Below, piece by piece: positions 48,375 through 58,030 of a DNA stretch of 64,000 bases. A model generated the notes under the pieces. It was not told the origin of the DNA, did not search any database, and saw only the letters and a list, made by a program, of their open reading frames with translations. Source of the DNA: Neoceratodus forsteri (lineage: Eukaryota; Chordata; Ceratodontiformes; Ceratodontidae); contig CM057454.1 of the NCBI GenBank assembly GCA_016271365.2, positions 459,573,501 through 459,637,500 of the forward strand, written 5' to 3'. The position numbers and the translations under genes are program-made. Position 1 is the first letter of the stretch. Every line of letters starts with the position of its first letter.

Positions 48375-49031
48375 TTAAAGATGACACGCAAAGAATCGCA
48401 GCACCCTCTCCTGTCTCCACATACCTTTCAGTGCTGTCATGAGAGTGAGGGGCTGCTATGATCAACATTTTCAGAGAATGTTTACATTTTAAAACTCTGG
48501 CAAACTTAGCACCAAATGTGGAAGTGCTGCGTGGGTCCTGGCTGAGTGTGCACGGGTTGTCTGGGTATTCCACCCATTTAATGACATGGATAACACCACT
48601 GCTCTGAATGTGGCAGCAGTGGTTGGAGCTTCTACTAAACTTATTTTATTGCTTCCATTGGGGACTTGATGCCTAAAATATTTCTTACAGCAATACCTGG
48701 ACAGGCCATTGCATAAGTAATATTTTGACATCAAGACCCATGTGGAAGCAATCAAATAAGTATATTAAGCTCCAGCCACTGCTGCTACATTCAGAGCAGT
48801 GGTATTACCCACGTCACTAAATGGGTGGAATATCCATGACAGTTTGTGCATGCTCAATTAGGACCCACGTGGTGTTTCTGTGTTCAGCACTAAGTTTCAG
48901 CAGACTTTAAATATAAATGTTGCTCTGAAAATATTGATCATTCCAGCCCTGGACTCCCCATGGCAGCACTGGAAGATACAGTATGTGGGGATGGGAGCAG
49001 GCTGCAGCAGTTCTTTCTGTGTCACCATTAA
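48375..49031. mobile_element. TTAA-flanked hairpin MITE in NAIP-like intron
   Basis: A 649-bp element (48379-49027) lies between TTAA sites at 48375-48378 and 49028-49031. Its halves are imperfect inverted repeats of about 300 bp: left GACACGCAAAGAA, CTCCACATACC, ATTCCACCCATTTAATGAC, CCACTGCTCTGAATGTGGC; the right arm carries their complements. Termini AG(A/G)TGACAC differ from the MITE at 28072. It begins 12 bp after the exon's donor dinucleotide. No coding capacity. Confidence 0.82.
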
Positions 49032-49939
49032 GTTACATAGTGGCATAGTAATTTAAGGTCCAAAGGAACTCTAGGTCTGTCACAACTGCCCACCCCACTT
49101 CATAAGCAGGGATGAACAAATGTGCTGTGCAGACATTTACTAATATATGTGATTCCCTACCACTATTACAATATTAAATGACCTTGTTTATCATTTCAAA
49201 CCATGGTAGACAAGGTGTTCAGCACTGTCTAACTATAGATAATGACCAGGATCAGCAATGCTGGGGGTTGAATTAGTAACAAGTACCACAATCAGACCGT
49301 GTTCAATCATAGTCACTAAACAAGAGAAAATGGAAGTACTATCAGCCCTGCATAGGGCCTTCCTACTGTAGCATTTAAAGGAGTACTCTCAACCCCACCA
49401 TAAACAGGATAATTCTGGCCTCTATTTTTATTTCCTTCCCCAGTGGGCTTGGGACTTCCTTCTGCTTCCGTCAAGCTCTGAGCCCAATTACTTCTGGAGT
49501 GGTGTGGCTATCAGTACCACTCCATATTTGTTTGAATATACTCCTCCCAGGCCACCAAAGAGCAGCTGTTCACTGGCAAGAGCTACCCACTCAGACAAGA
49601 GGAATCCAAGACAGATGTCAAGAACTGTCCCTGTCACCAAAGATAAAGAGGCATGACTCAGATGTCAATCCATGCCATCAGCATGGTAAGGAGTGCACTT
49701 ATCTCTTTGTCAATGGGCAGACCAATTTAGGCATTTTTAAGTAAAGGAGGGTTGATGAATGTCTTGAACACAGAATTGTCTTCTGTGTTGAAGACCACCT
49801 ACTATAGTTAGGGTTATAGTTTTTAAAATCTAAAAAGTGTGTATGTTCTTGCAAGCAGCAACTCCTAGTATCTTCTAGCTATGAATATTTTTATATTATA
49901 ATGGTGCGATAGCTTAGGTTGAACAGGCTGTTTATGTAC

Positions 49940-49977
<38 letters not shown>

Positions 49978-49997
49978 GTTTATACTGGCAGAACACA
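49032..49997. other. Intron sequence with TA microsatellite
   Basis: No gene or classified element seen. A (TA)n tract with one interruption spans about 49936-49978. It lies immediately left of the Crypton-like element's direct repeat. Confidence 0.5.
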
Positions 49998-50000
49998 ATG

Positions 50001-50161
50001 TTAATTAAGCAATAAGGCATGACCAGGGGTGTTGTGGTGGGATAACAGCCCATCTAGGTGGCTTGAAGCATGAGGCATAGCCATGCTTCCACCACCTCAG
50101 GTAGGCCTTATCGCACCAGAATGCTCACCCTGAAGTGCCATATTGCAATTATGAAATGGGC
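50001..50161 (+). repeat. Left direct repeat of Crypton-like element
   Basis: Starts TTAATTAAGCAATAAGGCAT and ends TATTGCAATTATGAAATGG. It contains a hairpin with arms around a centre near 50068-50085. Confidence 0.7.
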
Positions 50162-50961
50162 ACTGTGTAACAGAAATGTAAGAAAGAGCCAGAGTTTGTT
50201 TTTATATTTTGAAAGTAAGTTTATGATGGTTAAGTGGCACATCTTACATTTTAAGCTTGAATGTAGAGAAATAGTCCCTGAGTACAGACTACAAAGTACA
50301 GGGGCTAGCTTTAGTAAAACATATCTTTTAAATTGCTGTTCATAACGATTTTAACTGCACATAAATACTACCTTTTTAATAAATACATTTTTAGCAAAAA
50401 CATTTTGAACTACCAATAGTTGTGAAGTAAATCAGCTGAAACGTTTGATGCTGGGGGCAATGAAACATTTCATGGGTGAGAGTGAAGTCTAGTAGTTTCT
50501 ATACTAAGCTACAGCAGTAAGCATGTCCAATCAGTCACTGTTTGTTATCTTGGCCTATAGCTGTGCACATTGAATTGCACAATTCCTTTTAGTGCTCCAG
50601 TATTGAAATATCTCTCTGCAGGCATCTCCGTGATCTTAGCTCTTTTGAATGAAGGTTGACTGCTGCTGTATTCCAAGCGGTTTCTTCTGCGTTGAGAGTG
50701 TCTTGATGTTATGGCAGCACATGGCTAGATTGTGCAGCTGCTCTGAGTTGGGACCCCAGGAAAGTCGTTTTCTTAATTTGAGTCATGTCGATTCAACATT
50801 GATGCTGTTTTTCCCAGATCTCCAGCAGTGTTTTCTTGACGTGGAGCCCATTTCCTGTGTGGTGAAAGACTTTGCAGTTGCATTAGTTAGAGGCGGGACT
50901 TCTGGTTGCTGCATGGTTGAACAACATGGGCGAGGTTTTGTTTGCTTCGCAGTGCTGATGC

Positions 50962-52240
50962 TTATTTTTGCTGTGCCAAGTGATTTCCTGCAAGGACTGA
51001 TGACTGTATCCTTCTCTCTTCAGTGCTGAGACCCCAATAACTCTGGAGTGATGACTCGGAATGATGGCCTGTTATAGCCATGATTTTGCGACTTTCCAGA
51101 CCTGCCACAGAAAGTAGCTGCACAGTCGTGCTATGCAAACTGTGGTTTGTGCAGAGAGGTATGTTTGTTAACTTGCAAATACGCTGTAACATGCTGGCGA
51201 GAAAGTTTTCCCATGGGCTCTTTTGTAAACCAGATTGCTTCATTTTGTAGCTGGTCTTCTGGTAGCCAACTAGGGTGCAAGTAAAATGCTGGAGCATCAG
51301 GCGTGGTTACTTAGGTAGAACTATAATGAGCGTATGGGGCACAGTGGATCTCCGGGAACTCAGGCATGTAGCCACGGTGATTTACTCAGCTTGATTCATG
51401 TGGATCACCGTGGTTTTCATTGCCTCTTTCTATGACATCTGAACACATTTAAGCCCGTTTATCAGTATTTGAAAACTGTTAGGTGTCAAAGCTTGAGACC
51501 TTCTCTACTGTGGTGGGCAAAGAAACACCGGACATCGAGCCAGAGTTTTCAGACAAGCCCCATGGTAGTTGTACTTAGTACTGCATGGTTTCTGATTTGA
51601 CTGAGGATGCCAGGTGGGCTAGAAGGGTGGTGACAGACTTTGTCCTTGCCCTGCCAGTGGACAGATTTTAGTATTCTAAGAAAACATTATTAGCTGAACT
51701 GAATGCAGAAACTACCATTAAGTTGAACCTGTGGCTGATGGGTGGGTTGTTGAAATGTCTATTGAGGCCAGTCCTGAGTGAAACATACGAGGAGATGCTC
51801 TGCATTTCTCCAGTACAGTTTCTGATAGTACCATACAGTTGTCTCAGAACATTAGTAAGCTCAGTCTTCTCAGCAGTTTCATAGTTTAAAACAATTGGTT
51901 TCTCTTGTAGCCAGTCTTGAACTGATTTACTGCCCAGGGCATTTGTCTTATGGTATTTATTTAATTACTAATTACTTCAGCCTTGACAGCTCCATTTCAG
52001 AAGCTGTCAAGTGACGGTTCACAATATTATTGTTAGTCATTGCTGTACTTTGAGTTTCACTCACTTGATTGTTATCTGGCATTGGTTCTGTGGCTATTTC
52101 AGGCATTTCTGCTGAGTTTCTTTCCATTTCATTTTGACATTCGTTCAGCATGTCACCAAACAACTCAAAGTTTGAGCCCATTTTTCCTGTCAGAGTGGTG
52201 CTCAGTAATGGCTGCCAATTTAGAATGTTCATTTTAGTCA
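50962..52240 (-). pseudogene. DUF3504/Crypton-type tyrosine recombinase, degenerate
   Basis: The minus strand starts MNILNWQPLL (52232) and reads TASEMELSRLK to about 51972, then in shifted frames TQWAVRQFQDWLQE and ETAEKTELTNVLRQLYG (51930-51840). LNRHFNNPP (about 51760-51730) is the 'INRHL..PP' block of this family. The C-terminal frame 51297-50962 holds WFTKEPMG-like sequence (shifted), TNHSLHSTTVQLLSVAGLES, IMAITGHHSESSLQSYW. The box-II His, the GH motif and the catalytic Tyr are kept, but the Arg of H-x-x-R is replaced by His. The family includes proteins related to Crypton recombinases. Confidence 0.75.
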
Positions 52241-52357
52241 GAGGGCAGTGATTTGGGTGAGGTCATTGTACAGCCAGCATGCTGTTGTGCTGAGATATCA
52301 GCCCTGGTCATTTGGGTGACTGACTAATCAGAACTCAGCATTTTTGTGTCCATTTGA

Positions 52358-52531
52358 TAATTAAGTAATAAGGCATTACATAGGGTGTGTTATGGGTGTG
52401 TTATGGTGGAATAATGGCCCACCTTGGGTGAGTTGAAGCACAAGGGAAAGCCGAAAGCTTCCACCACCAGAGAAGGGCCATTATCTCACCATAACACACC
52501 CCTGGGGATCCTTATTGCAATTACGAAATGG
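52358..52531 (+). repeat. Right direct repeat of Crypton-like element
   Basis: Starts AATTAAGTAATAAGGCAT and ends TATTGCAATTACGAAATGG; about 13 bases longer than the left copy because of an extra GTGTGTTAT-type duplication. Its hairpin is better preserved (GGTGGAATAATGGCCC against GGGCCATTATCTCACC). Confidence 0.7.
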
Positions 52532-53900
52532 AACCCTATTAGTAAAGTGTACATAGTATTTTAAATAGTTTTTTATTGCTACATAAAAAATATAAAATAA
52601 TAGTTTAGAGAAAAAAATTGTCCAAGTTTAACTTTGCATTGTTCTCACTGCCAGCAGGTGGTGCTAATGCTGTGTATGTAGTCTCAGCAGCTACTGTGTC
52701 CTGCCAGAGAAGTTTGTGTTCATCAGCGCTGTTGCACGGTGGTAACTAGTGCATGTACATTGAGCAGGCACATTCACTTTCTCTTAGTGCTTTATGATGC
52801 AGCAGTGTGCAGTTTGGGAGCTGTGACTTTTTTTTTAATGGTGATCAGCGGTTCATTTTGCTGCAGCGCGCAACACTGAGCTGATCAAGACGGAGCCATG
52901 TAGGTGCTGCTGTTCATGAAATCCAGTCCAGCAGTTAAAAAAAATGGAAAGGTGTTTTGTGAGGGACCAACAGGATAGGGTGACACTGGGAGATAATAGC
53001 TGGTGTTTATCGGAGATCTGTGCCTGACAGTGGGACTGGAGGGTAACTGTGATGGAGGAGATCTGTGTTGGCTGTTCAACGCTCTATGCTTTGTGTGGGT
53101 AGTTGGCTGCGTGGTGGTATTTGTTACATGCCCAGTCAATTTACCAGGAGACTTTCACCCAGGCGTTGTGTGGGGATAACAGCGCTGAAAGCAGCTCTCA
53201 CCAGTCAGAAGCCAGCATTCTTAATATCCATTTCATAATGCAGATTGGGGTTGCTATTTGGGATGCCCATAAAGTTTGGAACTGTGCTATTAAAATAGTC
53301 AAGCCTAACTTTCACCCCTTCCCATTCTATCCAAGACCAAGCTACAGGTATAGGGCCATGCATCAGTGGGGGGATACCTCCTACAGGGCCAACATATTCA
53401 AAATTTGTAAACAGCAGCGCTTAATCCCTACTTCCCATCCCCTACCCACCTTGTGACCCAAATCCAAGCTACAGATCCAGTTCCATGCTTCAAGGCTGTG
53501 CTTATTCATGTGAGCCTCCTTTGGTTCAATGCTAAGCTGCACAGTTGTACAGTTACCACACAGTTATAAGTTGACTGAGTATAACCTTGTGAACCTTGTG
53601 TATAGTATAATATACATATAACAGCAGTATTTTGTTTCACATATTGCCTGGTAGGACACGTACCATCCACTTGTACTTGGTTTTATACAGCTTCAACAAG
53701 ACACGATGTAAAATGGTTTATGTGTCCTAGAGATCCTCCCGTGATTTGGGAAAACTCCTGGAGGCTCAGAGGTGGTAAATTCAAGGGTAACATTGTGAAG
53801 TACTATTCCCAGAGAGGGTTGAGCTTATGGAACAGACTACCAGCAGAGAGAGAGAAATGTTAAAAGCAAAACAAATAATATAATGCACTTTAATCTGCAG
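52532..53900. other. Intron sequence, unclassified
   Basis: No coding domain seen. Segment 53200-53245 (AGTCAGAAGCCAGCATTC, then ATCCATTTCATAAT) resembles the DNA just left of the right direct repeat (52328-52360), hinting at a third partial copy of the flanking element. The polypyrimidine stretch before 53900 is weak but ends CTGCAG. Confidence 0.45.
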
Positions 53901-53999
53901 GCATTAAGGACAACGTGCAGTGCTTTTCTGTGGTGGATGTCTGGCCCACTGGGAAATTGATGATGACCCATGGAAAGAACATGCCAAGTGGTTTCCAGA
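53901..53999 (+). CDS. NAIP: NAIP-like exon: rest of BIR2 (one frameshift)
   Basis: The exon is bounded by acceptor AATCTGCAG (ends 53900) and donor GTAAGT (54000). It begins mid-codon: joined in phase to the previous exon it gives a Gly codon followed by IKDNVQCF, then one frame over [20 protein letters not shown] and WFPE. This is the BIR Zn core: C-x2-C (QCFSCGG in NAIP), the DDPW box and the His ligand; the last Cys would lie in the next exon, not found here. The single break is at TTTTCTG (about 53923-53928), where one C is missing relative to the expected TTTTCCTG. Preserved splice sites and phase argue for a real or recently lost gene. Confidence 0.78.
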
Positions 54000-54755
54000 G
54001 TAAGTGAAAGTGCTGCACTTTTAAATAACCTCTTATTAGTGTAGAGGAAAAATAACTGACACATGAATTAAATGTTATGATTAATATTATATAATAAGTG
54101 GGAGCATTTTTCCCATAGGGAAACTCAGTCCCAGTTTGCTGTTACAACCAGTTGGTTATAATGATGAACATGCACCAGATTTCCTTGCTTCATGTATGCC
54201 CACACTGCCTCCCTCATGCACGCACTATAGCTCAGACTGATTGTGCTATTGAACTAGCATTACTGGAACCATTATTGGCCATTCTATTTTCTATAATTTC
54301 TGGGTGTCACAATCCCACTCCTAGGGGTCAGGCTCACTGAGCTCACAGTGCCCACCCTTAAGTGCAATCTGTGATAGGTGGAACAGGATACCCTCCTCAT
54401 GCTTTTGAATGCTCACCTAGGTCATGACTGCACCTCTGCCATGAGGATCCAAGGTGTTCCTCTAACTCTGGATAAGGACACAATACCAGTCTCGAGTCTT
54501 GTGGCCAATATGAACCCTTTCCTTGGCTATTACACAAAGGAGGAAGACCCAGGAGTCACTCTCTTTGGGGTAGCAGTGTAAGCCTGATTTGACCTTCGTC
54601 CTACAGGACATGCAAAAGCCTAGTTCACAATCCCATCAGTCTCGTGTGAGACTCTGGTATTCACCCTATCCTTCCAGATGTCCATTACAGACCCTTTTCT
54701 CAGTTTGATTGCTTATGTTGGCCCTCTAAGCAATTAACAGTTGTCACAGAGTATT
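54000..54755. other. Intron or intergenic DNA, no feature recognised
   Basis: No further BIR, NACHT or LRR coding block is recognisable in the rest of the window, so following exons are either beyond it or degraded. No classified repeat seen in this stretch. Confidence 0.4.
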
Positions 54756-55242
54756 AATAAACCTCTACAGAGCCAGCCCAGTGGCACTGAGAGTTGAGTC
54801 ACTGGACACCACACTCACATCATGTCGGTGACTCACGCCTGGCATGAGCTAGCCAGGGGGAGGAGATGGGAGAGGAGCTGAATGAACTGTCGAGTTGCAG
54901 CTTCCTCCTCGAGAGGATTTATAGGGCCTCTTGGTACTTGGTTGCCACCTAATGGGCTGGGTGGGTGCCACACCAAGGAGCCCTGGCGTTGGGCGGGATG
55001 GGCAGAAGAGGCCATCATGGAGCTGTGGTGCATGCGCCCATTACCCATTACGCAACCACATTCTGGGGCCTTGGGTAATGGGGTAGAAAATGTGGATATG
55101 TGGGGGTCAAGCAAGGATGATGCCTCTGGCCTGGCTCCAGGAAAAGTGTCCGAAGACCCCAGAGTTGGCAAAGGCTGGCCAACATAAACTGCTGCCTCTG
55201 CGGAGCAAAAATCAATATGGAAAAAAAATAAACCTTCTGCAG
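54756..55242 (+). mobile_element. Long tRNA-like SINE copy 2, with TSD
   Basis: 455-bp copy (54772-55226) flanked by AATAAACCTCTACAG (left) and AATAAACCTTCTGCAG (right). It starts AGCCAGCCCAGTGGC like the copy at 12425, shares GGGGAGGAGATGG and a CAT...GGAGC...GCATGC block, and ends in A-rich sequence (eight A at 55221-55228). It is considerably diverged from copy 1. Confidence 0.75.
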
Positions 55243-55431
55243 TCATGCATAGAATATAAGAACTCTCACACAGGTAGAATGTCTTTAGAAAAGCAAAACT
55301 TTTACTACAATAATTGAATAAATCTTATTATGACTAAAAGAGAACATTTACTAAATTAGGTTACAGTATAAGAAACAAAATGGAAAAGTATACAGAAAAC
55401 ACACTAAGACAGGTTAGCTAAGTCTTACAAA
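55243..55431. other. Unclassified spacer
   Basis: AT-rich DNA between the SINE and the ribozyme-bearing repeat array; nothing recognised. Confidence 0.4.
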
Positions 55432-55561
55432 ATCACACATACCCCCCAATCCAAAGCATCATGGGCTGAGCCTATTTATGCAAATCACCACAGAATAGCA
55501 TGCTGGTTCAACTGTAAGCAGAAATGCACGGTGCTGAAAGGCCTCTCACACAGTTTGCAAA

Positions 55562-55625
55562 GGGTGCCAACAGAAGACACAGACATGTGTTTCATCCTAC
55601 CAGGACTCATCAGTGTGCCTCATCT
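55562..55625 (-). ncRNA. Hammerhead ribozyme-like motif 1
   Basis: Minus strand: core CTGATGAG, stem II TCC-TGGT-AGGA, then TGAAAC. A 4-bp stem III follows (ACAC...GTGT around loop ATGTCT), with C as the predicted cleavage-site base. An outer stem I can form between GGGTG and CACCC and between ACAGA and TCTGT. The short stem III matches the minimal hammerheads described in Penelope-like elements. The base before GAAA is T rather than C. Confidence 0.75.
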
Positions 55626-55904
55626 GTATGACACCCCAGTGAAATGAACCAGCTACCCTAAGTTGGTCTTTCTGGGTTGTGTTGTGGTGAGCCCAATAAA
55701 AGCAAAAACAAGCTAAAAGACAAAGAACCTCAGCGGCAAGCACTGAAGCAACGGTTACCCCAAAGGGCATTGGCTAGAAAGTCAAGTTTCAAAGAAATAC
55801 AAACCACACATACCACCACAATGTAAATCACCACAGAATATTATGCTGGTTCAACTTTAAGCAGAAATGCATGGTGCTGAAAGGCCTCTCATACAGTTTG
55901 CAAA

Positions 55905-55970
55905 GGATGCCAACAGAAGACACAGACACATGTTTTGTCCTACAAGCACTCATCAGTGTGCCTGTCTGTA
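55905..55970 (-). ncRNA. Hammerhead ribozyme-like motif 2, degenerate
   Basis: Minus strand copy in unit 2: CTGATGAG is intact, stem II reads TGC-TTGT-AGGA, but the GAAA box has become CAAAA, so cleavage is not expected. Confidence 0.6.
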
Positions 55971-56169
55971 TGACACCCCAATGGAATGAACTAGCTACCC
56001 TAAGTTGGTCTATCTGGGTTATGTGTGGTAGAACCCAATAAAACAAAAACACACTAAAGACAAAGAACCTCAGTGTGCAAGCACTGAGGCAAGGGATTTC
56101 CCAAAGGGTATTGGCCATAAAGCCAAGTTCAAAGTCATATAAAATCACACATACCCCACAATGCAAAGC

Positions 56170-56236
56170 ATTATGACACACTGATGAGTCCTGGTAAGAC
56201 GAAACACATGTCCGTGTCTTCTGTTGGCACCCTTGC
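56170..56236 (+). ncRNA. Hammerhead ribozyme-like motif 3
   Basis: Plus strand, in the inverted unit: CTGATGAG (56181), stem II TCC-TGGT-AAGA with one mismatch, CGAAAC, stem III ACAC/GTGT with loop ATGTCC, and the predicted cleavage base C before TTCTGTTGG. All core bases of the hammerhead consensus are kept. Confidence 0.78.
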
Positions 56237-56775
56237 AAACTGTGTGTGAGGTCATTTTGGCACCATGCATTTCTGCTTAAAGTTGAACCAGCTTAATACT
56301 CTGTGGTGATTTGCTATATACAGCCCATGATGCTTTGCATTGTGGGGATATGTGGTTTGTATTTCTTTGAAGCATGGCTTCTGACCAATGCCCTTTGGGG
56401 TTAACCCTTGCCTTAGTGATTGTATGCTGAGGTTCTTTGTCTTTAGCTAAGTCTACCTGAGGTAATTAAGATTTCAAAGTCCAGAGAATTGATGGTTTGC
56501 ACAAATATTTCAGTCTTTCGGTAACAGCATTTGATTCTCAGGCAGTCTCTGTGCTGGCAGCTGTTATGGTATGGTCAGGAAAGTCCAAGCAAAACGTGTG
56601 CTCAAATGCCCTGATCAGGGCTATTTACATATCTCTGTAACTCTTGAAATAGTGGGCGAAAATCCCACAACATTTAGGCCTGTAGTGGCACTGCTGCGCT
56701 TCCCAAAATCTTATTTTACTAGACACTCTGATGTCAGATTCTCATAGTTAACCTAGGTTTTACAATCTCACACAG

Positions 56776-58030
56776 GCAGGCCCAGATTAATGGATGTAGG
56801 GCCCTACTCCAAGTCATATTTTGTGGCCCGTGGACCCTAAATGCCAACATCCCACTGCTCCATGGCGCTGTGCCAGCAAGGCTGCAATGACTAGGGTACT
56901 CAAGCAGGATGTCGATTATAATAATGTTACGTGTTATGCCACATGACTTGACAGGTCACATGTCTTTGATTATAAACAGCACAATTCAGAATGACAAGAA
57001 AATGACAAATTTTCTAGCTTTGACAATATCCTTTATTTTTAAAATATATCACTTGTGGTAATGCAAAACACCAAATGATGTATTATAATATACATCTTGG
57101 AAATACAAAATACCAAAGATTTCTTCTACATGGCTGCTTGGACTGAAGTGTTATATTTTACTCTGTATATATGCACTCACTGTTTTGTTTACTTTTTGAG
57201 AGGTTATGCACCATTTCACATTTTTGGTTAAAAAGAATAGAAATTGTGCATACAGAAATAAACAGTGCATACACAGAAGTGCAATAATATAATTATCATC
57301 AGTCCTTAAGCAGCATGTATGTCTAAGAGGAGATGACAGCTAATAAGCTCCAAACAATGGAAACCTACTTTGCATGCTTGAAGTAGTAGAAGCATTTAGA
57401 AAAATCTAATGAAATATCTATCTTGTGGGAATGTAGAACACCGATGATGATGTTTATTATGCATGTTCCAAATTACTCTATAATATTATTCCCAGGCAGA
57501 CCAGTGGGGGCAATTGACACAGGGACCCTCAAAGAGCATGCATCACACAATGCAGACCTGTGGGATAGAACCTCTGAGGGCACACACCACCCAGGGCAGA
57601 CCACTGGGGGATGGACAAGATGGAACCCTCACATACCAGGGCATGCACCATCAGGACAGATCAGTTGGGGATGAAATGGACAGGAAGGTACCCATAAAGA
57701 CAAGTGCATGCACCACCCACGGCAGCAGACCAGTCTAGTGGGGATGGAACAGTGAATGGACAAGAGCCCCTTAGCTAGAGGGCATACACCACCCAGTGCC
57801 AGAGGGGCAGACCAGTGGTGGAATTCAGAGGGTGGAACCTTACAGGCCATGTACCACCAGGGTCAGAGCAGAGCAGTGTGTGTGTGTGAGGCTGGGTGGA
57901 CAGACAATCACAGGAATCCTAGAGTGGACAGAGGTAAAATATAATTCCATAGCATATTAGCTTCAAAGTTCCAGGCAGACAAGTGGATGACATCTAATCA
58001 AATATCAATTCTTGTTGACTATAGAAGAAG
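56776..58030 (-). mobile_element. hAT transposon 3' region (left part)
   Basis: Non-coding part of the hAT element whose transposase lies at 62640-64000. A terminus-like CAGGCAGGCCCAGATTAATG at 56776-56795 suggests the element end, by general resemblance only. Motifs such as TAAAATATAATT and GGCAGAC...TGGA(T/A)GACATCTAATCA occur both here (57935-58000) and at 62363-62420 on the other side of the LINE, showing that both belong to the same repeated 3' region. Confidence 0.55.
57496..57875 (+). repeat. Minisatellite, about six imperfect units
   Basis: Units of about 45-80 bp start with GCAGACC(A/T)(G/C)TG and end with GCATGCACCA(C/T)CA-like sequence. They differ by substitutions and indels. The array lies within the non-coding part of the hAT element. 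Confidence 0.75.

Larger units (their letters stand above)
50001..52531 (-). mobile_element. Crypton-like YR element between direct repeats
   Basis: A 2.5-kb segment codes on the minus strand for a DUF3504/Crypton-type tyrosine recombinase and has at each end a related direct repeat (50001-50161 and 52358-52531). Shared words in both repeats include AATAAGGCAT, TTGAAGCA, CTTCCACCAC, TATTGCAATTA and GAAATGG. Each repeat holds an imperfect hairpin (GTGGTGGGATAA... / ...TTATCGCACCA on the left; ATGGTGGAATAATGGCCC / GGGCCATTATCTCACCAT on the right). Animal Cryptons are generally described without terminal repeats, so either the repeats define an unusual element or they are independent insertions. 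Confidence 0.6.
55432..56460. repeat. PLE-type terminal array: two direct units plus one inverted
   Basis: Unit 1 (about 55432-55795) and unit 2 (about 55800-56165) are direct copies with a period near 342 bp, sharing AATCACCACAGAAT, CAGAAATGCA(C/T)GGTGCTGAA, ACCCTAAGTTGGTCT and GACAAAGAACCTCAG. Unit 3 (about 56145-56460) is an inverted copy (AGTTGAACCAGC, GAGGTTCTTTGTC). Each unit holds a hammerhead-like motif. Direct plus inverted terminal copies with ribozymes are known from Penelope-like elements. Confidence 0.8.

Noticed and set aside
53837..54064. 75-codon minus-strand frame over the second BIR exon
   Set aside because: Antisense shadow; the plus strand carries the BIR motifs and splice sites.
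54833..55246. 137-codon minus-strand frame
   Set aside because: Lies inside the SINE copy; open by chance in GC-rich repeat DNA.
55432..56165. Direct repeats considered as a CRISPR-like or LTR array
   Set aside because: Units are ~342 bp with hammerhead cores and an inverted third copy, as in Penelope-like termini; no spacers, no TG...CA ends.
55828..56238. 136-codon minus-strand frame
   Set aside because: Lies in the ribozyme repeat array; no protein similarity seen and the repeat structure explains the sequence.
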